From the NCBI GenBank assembly GCA_902805985.1, contig CADCUW010000589.1, positions 3,874-10,203 of the forward strand: a stretch of 6,330 nt of DNA, given 5' to 3'. This DNA comes from an uncultured Rubrobacteraceae bacterium (GTDB taxonomy: Bacteria > Actinomycetota > Rubrobacteria > Rubrobacterales > Rubrobacteraceae). Both the position numbers and the translations under genes were made by a program. The notes beneath the pieces were generated by a model, which was given only the letters and a program-made list of their open reading frames with translations, ran no database searches and was not told the origin of the DNA. This document shows, piece after piece, positions 1 through 5,602 of the stretch. Each line of letters begins with the position of its first letter. Positions within the stretch are counted from its first letter, which is position 1.

Positions 1-2
1 AG

Positions 3-524
3 CTCGGCATCCTCGAGGAATACCAGGTCGCCCGGCTCACGTCGTTCATGGACCAGAGCACCTCGGGCGACCTCGGCTACCAGGTCGCCCAGTCCAAGAT
101 GGCGATAGGCTCGGGCGGCATCACGGGTAAAGGCTTCGACGCCACGACGCTCGCGAACTTAGGCTTCTTGCCGGAGGACCACACGGACTTTATCTTCTCG
201 AACCTTGCGGAGAGGTTCGGGTTCGTGGGGAGCATGGCGCTGATATTCCTGTTCTTCGTTCTGATCTGGCGCATACTCCACGTCGCGACCATCTCGCGCG
301 ACCGGTTCGGGGTCCTCATAGCGGTCGGCATCGGCACGATGTTCCTCTTTCACGTACTCGTCAATGTCGGCATGACGATGGGCATCATGCCGGTCACGGG
401 CATTCCCCTGCCGTTCATCTCCTACGGGCGAAGCAGCCTCGTCGTGAGCGTGATGTCTTTGGGCCTCCTCCAGAGCATCGCGATGCGCTCGCGCTCGGAG
501 GCCTCCAAGACCCCTAAAGTGTAG
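3..524 (+). CDS. rodA: RodA/MrdB, SEDS-family peptidoglycan polymerase, C-terminal part
   Basis: This is the last 173 residues of an integral-membrane glycan polymerase that works with a class B penicillin-binding protein in the elongasome to build side-wall peptidoglycan. The frame is already open at base 3, so the start lies outside the window. Visible family signatures are EYQVARL near the left edge, QSKMAIGSGG followed by TGKG, LPEDHTDFIF with the conserved acidic residue of the extracellular loop, and PFISYG near the end. Three hydrophobic stretches follow the loop: SMALIFLFFVLIW, the GVLIAVGIGTMFLF region, and SLVVSVMSLGLL. The GKG and HTDFIF wording fits RodA better than FtsW. The usual SYGGSS motif reads SYGRSS here. 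It stops 234 bp before rplU, and a wall-elongation gene in front of rplU is a common bacterial arrangement. Product confidence is high; the RodA/FtsW split is slightly less sure. Confidence 0.93.
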   Translation, partial: LGILEEYQVARLTSFMDQSTSGDLGYQVAQSKMAIGSGGITGKGFDATTLANLGFLPEDHTDFIFSNLAERFGFVGSMALIFLFFVLIWRILHVATISRDRFGVLIAVGIGTMFLFHVLVNVGMTMGIMPVTGIPLPFISYGRSSLVVSVMSLGLLQSIAMRSRSEASKTPKV

Positions 525-657
525 TCTTGAGGTTTCAGGCATACATAAGGGGTGCGCTGGGTGGCCCGCAGCCTGAGATCGCCGCCCTTCGCCGTAGCCG
601 GGTCGCATAGCCCCGGCGGTCTCTCTCCTTCACCCCTCAAAACCTCGAACCTCAAGA
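525..657 (+). repeat. Inverted repeat and stem-loop in the rodA-rplU gap
   Basis: The gap after rodA contains a perfect 10-bp inverted repeat: TCTTGAGGTT at 525-534, immediately after the stop codon, and AACCTCAAGA at 648-657. Inside it, 575-584 (GAGATCGCCG) can pair with 614-623 (CGGCGGTCTC) over 10 positions with one G-T wobble. A smaller competing stem is CCGGG 598-602 with CCCGG 612-616. No T-run follows, so it is not a typical intrinsic terminator. It lies upstream of the candidate rplU promoter, so it may be a 3' structure of the rodA transcript, or part of a longer rplU leader if transcription starts further upstream. Pairing is read from the sequence; function is unknown. Confidence 0.45.
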
Positions 658-678
658 CCTCAATGCCTGGAACGCGGC

Positions 679-707
679 TGGTCTTCGGGGTGCGTGGCGG
701 GTATACT
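679..707 (+). promoter_or_regulatory. Candidate SigA-type promoter for rplU-rpmA-obg
   Basis: TATACT at 702-707 is a good -10 box. At 17-bp spacing the -35 position is TGGTCT (679-684), which matches TTGACA at only three of six bases. A start near 714 would give an untranslated leader of about 45 nt. That leader contains a short perfect palindrome, CTTTTGAAAAG (733-743), just before the Shine-Dalgarno sequence. The -10 is identical to that of the tRNA promoter downstream. The call rests mainly on the -10 and on position. Confidence 0.5.
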
Positions 708-758
708 GTTCCGTCGAAGAGCCTGATGGATCCTTTTGAAAAGTTCTAGGAGCGATGG

Positions 759-1046
759 ATGTTTGCGGTTGTAAAGAGCGGCGGAAAGCAGTACAGGGTG
801 CGGGAGGGCCAGGAGTTGGTCCTGGACCGCGTGAAGGGCGAGGTCGGGGACTCGGTCGAGCTCCCGGTAGGCTTCACGGTTGACGACGAGGGCTTTGATC
901 TGGGCGACCGGACGGCCAGGGTCGAGATACTCGAGCACCTGCGCGGAGAGAAGATCCACATCTACAAGTACCGCGCGAAGAAGAACAGCAGGAAGAAGAC
1001 CGGGCACCGCCAGGCGCAGACCCGGGTGAAGGTTCTGGAGGTTTAA
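759..1046 (+). CDS. rplU: 50S ribosomal protein L21
   Basis: This 95-residue protein binds 23S rRNA in the large subunit. It begins [14 protein letters not shown], the standard L21 opening, and ends with the family signature: [14 protein letters not shown], then RKKTGHRQ and a short beta strand VKVLEV. The family is usually about 103 residues. The difference seems to lie in the central loop ([21 protein letters not shown]), which is several residues shorter than in E. coli. The start at 759 has AGGAG at 748-752, 6 nt upstream; an out-of-frame ATG at 755 is too close to that site to be used. rpmA starts 2 bp after the stop, the near-universal L21-L27 pair, so the two are surely cotranscribed. 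Confidence 0.97.
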   Translation: MFAVVKSGGKQYRVREGQELVLDRVKGEVGDSVELPVGFTVDDEGFDLGDRTARVEILEHLRGEKIHIYKYRAKKNSRKKTGHRQAQTRVKVLEV

Positions 1047-1048
1047 GG

Positions 1049-1324
1049 ATGGCTCATAAAAAGGGCGGCGGGTCCTCCCGCAACGGTCGCGACTCGGCGG
1101 GCAGGCGCCTCGGCGTGAAGGCCTACGGCGGCCAGACGGTCACCGCCGGCAGCATCATCGTGCGCCAGCGCGGCTCGAAGGTCCGCGCCGGGCAGAACGT
1201 CGGCAAGGGCTCGGACGACACGCTCTTCGCCAAGGTGGACGGCAGGGTTGATTTCGGGCGCACCCGCGGCAAGAGCACGGTGCGCGTGGTAGAGGCTCCC
1301 GTCCTGGAGGAGGCCACGGCCTGA
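1049..1324 (+). CDS. rpmA: 50S ribosomal protein L27
   Basis: This 91-residue basic protein has an N-terminal tail that reaches the peptidyl-transferase centre. It starts directly with [16 protein letters not shown], so it has no cleavable N-terminal extension of the Firmicutes type. The core follows the family pattern: [52 protein letters not shown] at 1037-1041, inside the last codons of rplU, sits 7 nt before the ATG. The gap of 2 bp to rplU suggests translational coupling. The C-terminal tail ([10 protein letters not shown]) is short and acidic, as is common. obg follows after 31 bp with no terminator visible. Confidence 0.97.
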   Translation: MAHKKGGGSSRNGRDSAGRRLGVKAYGGQTVTAGSIIVRQRGSKVRAGQNVGKGSDDTLFAKVDGRVDFGRTRGKSTVRVVEAPVLEEATA

Positions 1325-1355
1325 GGACCGCGCGTATCGGGGGTATGTAGCCCCT

Positions 1356-2594
1356 TTGCAGTTCGTCGATGAAGCCCGTTTCACCGTCCGCGGGGGACGC
1401 GGCGGTGACGGCAGCGTCTCTTTCAACCGCGAGAAGTACAAGCCGCGCGGCGGCCCGGACGGCGGGCGCGGCGGTGACGGCGGGTCCGTGGTCCTGCATG
1501 CCACAGAAGACCTGACCACGCTCGAACCCTACGCCCGCCGCCAACTCATAAGGGCCGACCGCGGCCGGCACGGCTCCGGCAACAACCGCGCCGGCGAGCG
1601 CGGCGGCGACACGCACCTCGACGTCCCCGTCGGCACCCAGGTCTTCGACGAGCACGGCCTGCTCGCGGACCTCTCAGAGCCCGGCGCCTCCTTTGTGGTC
1701 GCCCACGGTGGGGAGGGCGGGCGGGGCAACGGCTCCTTCGCCACCTCTACGCGGCAGGCGCCAGCCTTCAGGGAGCGGGGGCTGCCGGGCGAGGAGCGCG
1801 AGCTTCTGCTCGAGCTCAAGGTCCTCTCCGACGTCGGCCTCGTTGGCCTGCCGAACGCCGGCAAGTCCTCCCTGCTGCGCACTTTAAGCGCCGCCCGCCC
1901 GCGGGTGGGAGATTACCCTTTCACAACCCTCTCCCCCCAGCTCGGGGTGGTTGACGAGAAAACCCACAAGAACCCCTTCGTGGTGGCCGACATACCGGGT
2001 TTGATCTCGGGCGCCAGCGAGGGCCGGGGCCTCGGCAATCGCTTCCTGCGCCACGTCGCCCGCGCCCGATTGCTCGCCCTCGTCCTCGACGCGAGCGAAG
2101 ACCCCGAAGGGGCGCAGGGGACCCTCCTCGCCGAGCTCCATGCCGCTGGCCTCTCCGAGCGGCCGACCGTCACCGCGCTCAACAAGGTAGACCTCCTCGA
2201 CGAAGAGCTCCGCGCGTACCTGCGCGACGCCTTCCCCGGGGCGTTCCTGATCTCGGCGGAGACGGGCGAGGGGGTCGGGGCTTTCAGGGACCACGTCGAG
2301 GGGATGGTCCGCCGTCTCGGGGAGCGCGCCGCGATGCCCGCCACCGAGCGGGAGCACAGGGTCTACCGCCCGACCTGGAAGGGGCTTCGGATCGGCCGCG
2401 AGAACGGCGGCTTCGTCGTCGCCGGCGAGGAGGTAGAGCGGCTCGCCCTCAAGACCGACTGGGACAACCCCGAGGGCATAGAGCGCTTTCAGAGGGAGCT
2501 TGAGAAGAGCGGGGTCGTAGGGGCCCTCAGGCGGGCGGGTGCCGAGGAGGGCGACGAGGTGCGGATCGGGGAGGCGGTATTCGATTTCAGGTGA
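1356..2594 (+). CDS. obg: Obg GTPase (CgtA/ObgE), 50S assembly and stress GTPase
   Basis: This is a 412-residue GTPase that binds pre-50S particles, helps late large-subunit assembly and senses the GTP/ppGpp state. All three Obg parts are present: a glycine-rich Obg fold at about 1-155 ([26 protein letters not shown]); a G domain with the P-loop GLPNAGKS at 164-171, switch PFTT near 188-191, DIPG at 212-215, NKVD at 276-279 and SAE at 300-302; and a C-terminal OCT domain at about 335-412. The start must be TTG 1356: the alignable protein begins MQFVDEARF, and no ATG or GTG lies in frame between the rpmA stop and this codon. Its ribosome site is poor (a G-run at 1339-1343). An ATG-TAG start-stop pair lies at 1345-1350, just before it. 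It sits between rpmA and nadD as in many bacteria. Confidence 0.96.
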   Translation: MQFVDEARFTVRGGRGGDGSVSFNREKYKPRGGPDGGRGGDGGSVVLHATEDLTTLEPYARRQLIRADRGRHGSGNNRAGERGGDTHLDVPVGTQVFDEHGLLADLSEPGASFVVAHGGEGGRGNGSFATSTRQAPAFRERGLPGEERELLLELKVLSDVGLVGLPNAGKSSLLRTLSAARPRVGDYPFTTLSPQLGVVDEKTHKNPFVVADIPGLISGASEGRGLGNRFLRHVARARLLALVLDASEDPEGAQGTLLAELHAAGLSERPTVTALNKVDLLDEELRAYLRDAFPGAFLISAETGEGVGAFRDHVEGMVRRLGERAAMPATEREHRVYRPTWKGLRIGRENGGFVVAGEEVERLALKTDWDNPEGIERFQRELEKSGVVGALRRAGAEEGDEVRIGEAVFDFR

Positions 2595-2601
2595 GGTTGG
2601 T

Positions 2602-3246
2602 ATGCGGATAGCCATCTTCGGCGGGACCTTCGATCCCGTGCATCAGGGGCACATGATCATCGCCGAGCAGGTCATGGGCGAGCTCGACCTCGACCAAGTC
2701 GTCTTCGTGCCCGGCGGCATACCGCCCCACAAGGAGGCATCGAGCGTCCGGGCCACCGCCGAGGACCGCTACGCGATGGTCGAGGCCGCCGTCGAGGCCA
2801 ACGAACGCTTCTCCGCCGACCGGGTGGAGGTGGACGCCGGCCGACCGATGCACAGCGTCGAGACCGTCGGGATCCTCAAGTCTCGTTCCCCCGAGCACGA
2901 GTGGTTCTTCGTAACCGGGGCTGACGAGGTCTCGAACCTGCTCTCGTGGAAGGAGCCGGACCGGCTGCTGGAGGAGGTCGTGATGGTGGCGGCTACGAGG
3001 CCGGGCTACGACCTCTCCAAACTCGACCACCTGGAGGCGGGCCTGCGCAACTTTGATCGGATCTTCCCCGTCGAGTGCACGCGGGTCGATATCTCGGCGA
3101 CCGGTATACGCCGCAGGATGTTGCAGGGCAAGAGCATAAGGTACCTCGTGCCCGAGAAGGTGCGGGAGATCATTACCCGGAGGAGGCTGTATGAAGGAGA
3201 CGGAAAACGGACGGAAGGGGAGCACTTGAAGGAGGGAGTTCGGTGA
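2602..3246 (+). CDS. nadD: Nicotinate-nucleotide adenylyltransferase NadD
   Basis: This 214-residue cytosolic enzyme transfers AMP from ATP to nicotinate mononucleotide, giving deamido-NAD in NAD biosynthesis. The N-terminus carries the nucleotidyltransferase signature GGTFDPVHQGH (residues 7-17) with the HxGH pair H14 and H17. Other family features are PGGIPPHK, the LLSWKEPDRLL segment and the second signature ISATGIRRR from residue 164. The start at 2602 is chosen because homology begins at MRIAIFGG and GAGG (2593-2596) is 5 nt upstream; the frame is open further back but overlaps obg. The last 20 or so residues after ITRRRLYE are charged and variable and also carry the Shine-Dalgarno site for rsfS. 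It lies 7 bp after obg and overlaps rsfS by one base. Confidence 0.95.
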   Translation: MRIAIFGGTFDPVHQGHMIIAEQVMGELDLDQVVFVPGGIPPHKEASSVRATAEDRYAMVEAAVEANERFSADRVEVDAGRPMHSVETVGILKSRSPEHEWFFVTGADEVSNLLSWKEPDRLLEEVVMVAATRPGYDLSKLDHLEAGLRNFDRIFPVECTRVDISATGIRRRMLQGKSIRYLVPEKVREIITRRRLYEGDGKRTEGEHLKEGVR

Positions 3247-3641
3247 TGGGGGACGAGTCCGTCGCCCGGCGGCAGGGTTTCGCTACCCGTGGCGAGGAGG
3301 TCACCCGCGAGATGGCCGAGACGGCCGCCCGGGCGGCCGTCGAGATGTTCGGCAAGGACGTGACCATCATCGATTTGCGAGAGTTGGTCTCGTATGCTGA
3401 CTACTTCGTGGTCGCGAGCGCCGAGACCGACCGGCAGACGCGCCGGGTCGCCGAAGAGGTCATAGACAAGATGATAGAGGCCGGACACCGCCCCCGCTCG
3501 AAGCGAGTCGACGAGGGGTCGGCCTGGATCAGCGTAGACTTCCTCGATGTCGTCGTCCACGTCTTCACGGACGAGGCCAGGGACTACTACCGCCTCGAAT
3601 CCCTCTGGCGCAGCGCCCCGCAGGAGCGCTGGGAGGAGTAA
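3246..3641 (+). CDS. rsfS: Ribosomal silencing factor RsfS (Iojap family)
   Basis: RsfS binds L14 and blocks 30S/50S joining, lowering translation when nutrients are scarce. The Iojap core is clear: DVTIIDLRELVSYADYFVVAS, a helix around RRVAEEVIDKM, then AWISVDFLDVVVHVF and DYYRLESLW near the end. The ATG at 3246 overlaps the nadD stop by one base and has GGAGG (3231-3235) 10 nt upstream; the in-frame GTG at 3243 has 7-nt spacing and is equally possible. Both give a tail of about 20 residues before the family core. An internal ATG at 3312 has GAGGAGGT (3294-3301) 10 nt upstream and would give a 109-residue protein of typical family size, so the start is uncertain although the product is not. 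Adjacency to nadD is a conserved pairing. Confidence 0.94.
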   Translation: MGDESVARRQGFATRGEEVTREMAETAARAAVEMFGKDVTIIDLRELVSYADYFVVASAETDRQTRRVAEEVIDKMIEAGHRPRSKRVDEGSAWISVDFLDVVVHVFTDEARDYYRLESLWRSAPQERWEE

Positions 3642-3664
3642 TCCGGTCACACCTGCGCGCTACG

Positions 3665-3693
3665 TTGACACCCCGCGAGGCGGTGCATATACT
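3665..3693 (+). promoter_or_regulatory. SigA-type promoter for tRNA-Ala
   Basis: A perfect -35 TTGACA (3665-3670) is followed after exactly 17 bp by TATACT (3688-3693), one base from the consensus -10. Transcription would start near 3700, about 8 nt before the mature tRNA end. It begins only 24 bp after the rsfS stop, with no terminator between, so the tRNA may also be reached by read-through from the operon. It is the strongest promoter-like sequence in the core part of the window, as expected for a stable RNA gene. Confidence 0.85.
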
Positions 3694-3707
3694 CTGACGG
3701 ATTTTTC

Positions 3708-3780
3708 GGGGCCGTAGCTCAGCTGGGAGAGCGCCGCGCTGGCAGCGCGGAGGTCAGGGGTTCGAGCCCCCTCGGCTCCA
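3708..3780 (+). tRNA. tRNA-Ala, anticodon GGC
   Basis: The full cloverleaf can be drawn by eye. The acceptor stem is GGGGCCG (3708-3714) with CGGCTCC (3773-3779), including the G3-U70 wobble that is the alanine identity element. The D arm is GCTC 3717-3720 with GAGC 3729-3732. The anticodon stem is CCGCG 3734-3738 with CGCGG 3746-3750 around the loop CTGGCAG; the anticodon GGC is at 3741-3743 and reads GCC codons, the natural alanine codon in this GC-rich DNA. The T arm is AGGGG 3756-3760 with CCCCT 3768-3772 and loop TTCGAGC. The discriminator is A (3780). The 3' CCA is not encoded and must be added by nucleotidyltransferase. Confidence 0.98.
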
Positions 3781-3878
3781 CTCTCTACTCTCTTCCATTC
3801 ATCCACGCGGAAGACGCGAAAGCGTAAAAGAGCCCCCACCGATAAATCGGGGCTCTCTACTGCAAGCGTACTCTCTAC
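3781..3878 (+). repeat. Three short direct copies of CTCTCTAC downstream of the tRNA
   Basis: The octamer CTCTCTAC occurs at 3781-3788 (touching the tRNA 3' end), 3853-3860 and 3871-3878. The first and third copies share the nine bases ACTCTCTAC. Three copies in 98 bp is more than expected by chance in sequence of this composition, but the units are short. They could be remnants of repeated insertion or slippage beside the tRNA. I see no copy at the right-hand junction near 6045, so they are not shown to be attachment sites. Confidence 0.3.
3829..3856 (-). terminator. Intrinsic terminator for the tetR transcript
   Basis: AGAGCCCC (3829-3836) pairs perfectly with GGGGCTCT (3849-3856) around a 12-nt loop. 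The loop can itself form a competing CCGA/TCGG stem. Read on the minus strand, the right arm runs into TTTT (3829-3826), the layout of a rho-independent terminator. On the plus strand no T-run follows, so it should serve mainly the leftward TetR transcript, whose stop is 118 bp away. It could still form in RNA running past the tRNA. Confidence 0.6.
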
Positions 3879-3974
3879 CTGCTCCGGGTCTTCCGGCCCC
3901 CGGCTGTCCGGGCGCACGAGGACCACGTCCGCCTCGTGGCCGTCGAGCGGAGCGTCCCTGCCCCGGTGATTGCT
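3857..3974 (-). other. Non-coding gap with a possible gene remnant
   Basis: No gene can be supported here. On the minus strand, in the same frame as TetR beyond its stop, 3897-3965 translates to a phrase containing GHEADVVLVRPD. This recalls the C-terminal end of flavin-dependent aromatic monooxygenases (often ADAVLVRPDG). It is followed by unrelated sequence that runs into the tRNA antisense. It is either a decayed 3' fragment of such an oxygenase or a chance match in GC-rich DNA; there is too little sequence to decide. Confidence 0.2.
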
Positions 3975-4517
3975 CTAAGCGGCGATGCCGCGCCAGACGT
4001 TGTCCAGGAGCGCATCGGCGAACGTGACCGTGATCGGCAGGTCGGGGTTGAGCAGGCGGTTGTAGCAGGCCCCCCAGAGTTGGTCGACCACGACGCTCGG
4101 GTCGACGTCGTTCCGCAATTGGCCTCGTGCCTGCCCGCGTTCCATCGTCTCGACCGCCAGGCTTCGGCGCGGCGTGGTGTACTGCTCGACCATAGCCGAA
4201 CGCAGCTCGGGATCCGTCTGCGATTGCCCCATTAACTCCGAAACAACGCGCCCCGCGGGGGTTTCGGTGATGAGGCGCACGAAGGCGTGCAGTTGCGCGC
4301 GCAGGTCCGCCTCGACGTCGCCGGTGTCGGGAAATGCCAGCACCTCGGAGACCGACGCCAGGTAAGCGTCGAACGCCAGAGCCCCCTTCGACGGCCACCA
4401 CTTGTGGATCGTCATTCGGCTCGCCCCGGAGAGCGAAGCCACCCGCGCGACGCTAAACCCCGCCATGCCTTCGTCTAGCAGCAGCTTCCCCGCGGCCTCC
4501 AGGATCTCGGCCCGCAC
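3975..4517 (-). CDS. TetR/AcrR-family transcriptional repressor
   Basis: This is a one-component DNA-binding regulator, expected to be a dimer released from DNA by a small ligand. From the first conventional start (GTG, 4517-4515) it has 180 residues. The N-terminal helix-turn-helix spans about residues 20-45: FSVARVASLSGASRMTIHKWW, with SKGAL after it. The rest is an all-helical ligand domain with SELMGQSQTDPELR and ERGQARGQLRNDVD, resembling TetR C-terminal group 11-type domains. The GTG has no ribosome site, and the frame continues upstream through a basic arm (RPGRGRRPADKVR) typical of the family to an AUA at 4583 behind AGGAGGT. The natural protein is therefore probably 202 residues. It is divergent from the SDR gene and is the obvious candidate regulator of both. 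The ligand is unknown. Confidence 0.9.
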   Translation of the reverse strand: MRAEILEAAGKLLLDEGMAGFSVARVASLSGASRMTIHKWWPSKGALAFDAYLASVSEVLAFPDTGDVEADLRAQLHAFVRLITETPAGRVVSELMGQSQTDPELRSAMVEQYTTPRRSLAVETMERGQARGQLRNDVDPSVVVDQLWGACYNRLLNPDLPITVTFADALLDNVWRGIAA

Positions 4518-4580
4518 CTTGTCCGCCGGCCGCCGACCGCGGCCGGGACGGGCCGGCTGCTGTTCCTTGCCAGTGGCGCC

Positions 4581-4595
4581 TATCTTCTACCTCCT
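4581..4595 (-). promoter_or_regulatory. Strong Shine-Dalgarno in front of an AUA codon, probable true tetR start
   Basis: On the minus strand AGGAGGT (4595-4589) is followed after 5 nt by ATA (4583-4581), in frame with TetR. No ATG, GTG or TTG lies in frame between the upstream stop (4589-4587) and the GTG at 4517, 66 nt downstream. The intervening 22 codons encode a basic DNA-binding arm of TetR type. Translation therefore seems to start, or to have started before a G-to-A change, at this codon. Confidence 0.6.
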
Positions 4596-4616
4596 CTTCT
4601 CGGAAAATCCTCAAAA

Positions 4617-4622
4617 ATTATA
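4617..4622 (-). promoter_or_regulatory. -10 box of the leftward tetR promoter
   Basis: TATAAT, a perfect -10, reads leftward at 4622-4617 inside an AT-rich stretch. No good -35 is visible at 16-19 bp, so the promoter may be weak or depend on flanking AT-rich DNA. A start near 4610 would leave a leader of about 27 nt to the AUA codon. It abuts the -35 of the rightward promoter at base 4623, so polymerases on the two promoters would exclude each other. Confidence 0.55.
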
Positions 4623-4650
4623 TTGACATACTGTATATATCTATTATTAT
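4623..4650 (+). promoter_or_regulatory. Rightward SigA-type promoter for the SDR gene
   Basis: TTGACA (4623-4628) is followed after 16 bp by TATTAT (4645-4650), giving a near-consensus promoter with a start near 4657. The spacer is AT-rich and contains the small odd palindrome ATAC-T-GTAT (4628-4636). The 158 bp between this -10 and the SDR ATG would form a long leader. The -10 overlaps the left end of the palindrome described next, so a bound repressor would block this promoter. Confidence 0.75.
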
Positions 4651-4669
4651 GTGGACACAGTGTACACAT
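4649..4669. promoter_or_regulatory. Candidate TetR operator, 21-bp imperfect palindrome
   Basis: The arms ATGTGGAC (4649-4656) and GTACACAT (4662-4669) are inverted copies matching at 7 of 8 positions around the 5-bp centre ACAGT. The right side also holds the perfect 8-mer GTGTACAC (4660-4667). The site covers the end of the SDR -10 and the predicted start, an ideal place for repression, and lies 27 bp upstream of the leftward -10. Length and symmetry suit a TetR dimer site. Assignment to this repressor is inferred from adjacency. Confidence 0.6.
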
Positions 4670-4808
4670 CGTTCGGGGAGTTCGCAGGGTTCATCCCGAC
4701 GACGGACGAGAAAGGAGAGCATCCTGTCCTAGACGGTCCTTGTCGCCGACCGCGATCGGTAACGGGTAGTACGCAAACTGGCCCCCCGATACTTAGAGGA
4801 GAGAACAA
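4670..4808 (+). other. Leader region of the SDR gene
   Basis: This is the untranslated stretch between the predicted start point and the SDR gene. A GTG-initiated reading frame from 4651 to 4860 crosses it, but it has no ribosome site, overlaps the operator and runs into the SDR in another frame, so I do not call it. A small perfect hairpin, ACCG-CGAT-CGGT, lies at 4749-4760. No known riboswitch or T-run is recognised. The SDR ribosome site is GAGGAG at 4796-4801. Confidence 0.4.
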
Positions 4809-5543
4809 ATGGTTGAAAACACACGCGTCGCGCTTGTCACCGGGGGATCCGGCGGCATAGGCCGCGACACCTCCGAGCGGCTTGCCCGGGACGGCATCGC
4901 CGTTGCGGTTCATTACGCCGGCAACGAGGCCAGGGCCGACGAGGTCGTCGAGTCGATCACCTCCGCCGGTGGCCGGGCGATGACCGTGGGCGGGGACGTC
5001 GCCGACGAGGGGGCCATGGCAGAGGCCTTCGACGCCGTCGAGCGGAACTTCGGCGGTATCGACGTCGTGGTGAACACCGCTGGCATCATGCTCCTCGGCC
5101 CCCTCGTAGACTTTGACCTGGACGACCTGGATCGGATGCACCGAACCAACATCCGGGGCACCTTCATCGTCACCCAGCTCGCCGCCAGGCGGCTGCGCGA
5201 GGGTGGGGCCATCGTCAACTTCTCCTCATCGGTGGTGAAGCTGCAGCAGCCGGCCTACGCGGCCTACGCGGCGACCAAGGGCGCGGTGGAGGCCGTAAGC
5301 CTGATCCTCGCCCGCGAACTGCGGGGCCGCGACATCACCGTCAACGCCGTGGCGCCGGGGCCGGTGGCGACGCCCCTATTCCTGGACGGCAAGGACCAGG
5401 AGACTATCGAGCGCATAGCGGGCCTGAACCCTATGAACAGGCTCGGAGAACCGGAGGACATCGCCGAGGTGGTGTCGTTCCTCGCCGGCCCGGGACGCTG
5501 GGTCAACGGCCAGACCCTGTACGCCAACGGGGGCGCCGTCTAG
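4809..5543 (+). CDS. Short-chain dehydrogenase/reductase (FabG-like, intact)
   Basis: This 244-residue classical SDR is an NAD(P)-dependent oxidoreductase of soluble Rossmann type. The nucleotide loop TGGSGGIG is at residues 11-18, NTAG at 89-92 (usually NNAG), the structural Asn at N114, and the catalytic set S140, Y153 and K157 (within SSSVV and YAATKG). The turn APGPVATP lies around 182-189 and the terminal VNGQTLYANGGAV is typical. Overall it most resembles the tetrahydroxynaphthalene-reductase-like and 3-oxoacyl reductase branch, but the substrate cannot be read from sequence. GAGGAG sits 7 nt before the ATG. The divergent TetR and the operator-covered promoter imply ligand-induced expression, plausibly for detoxifying or catabolising a carbonyl or alcohol compound. 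SDR2 begins 59 bp after its stop with no terminator, so the two were probably one transcript. Confidence 0.93.
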   Translation: MVENTRVALVTGGSGGIGRDTSERLARDGIAVAVHYAGNEARADEVVESITSAGGRAMTVGGDVADEGAMAEAFDAVERNFGGIDVVVNTAGIMLLGPLVDFDLDDLDRMHRTNIRGTFIVTQLAARRLREGGAIVNFSSSVVKLQQPAYAAYAATKGAVEAVSLILARELRGRDITVNAVAPGPVATPLFLDGKDQETIERIAGLNPMNRLGEPEDIAEVVSFLAGPGRWVNGQTLYANGGAV

Positions 5544-5602
5544 GGTACCGCTGCGCCGGATCGAGAAGTCAATAGTACGCACGGACTCAAGGGGACGGCA
5601 CC

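Noticed and set aside
2539..2601. Upstream extension of nadD into obg
   Set aside because: NadD homology begins at MRIAIFGG (2602) with a ribosome site just before it. The extension is out-of-frame obg sequence.
1884..2615. Long minus-strand frame (243 codons) opposite obg
   Set aside because: It is a shadow of the GC-rich obg reading frame; its translation shows no domain, while the plus strand carries a complete Obg.
3781..3878. CTCTCTAC repeats as a CRISPR array or attachment site
   Set aside because: The units are only 8 bp, spacing is irregular (72 and 18 bp start to start), and no matching copy was found at the right-hand junction.
3660..3926. Minus-strand open frame of 88 codons across the tRNA, containing the phrase ARTPDLRAASAALSQLSYGP
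   Set aside because: That phrase is the antisense translation of the tRNA gene, a well-known spurious protein in databases. The frame has no ribosome site.
4651..4860. GTG-started frame of 69 codons upstream of the intact SDR
   Set aside because: It begins inside the candidate operator, has no Shine-Dalgarno sequence, overlaps the SDR in another frame and resembles no family.
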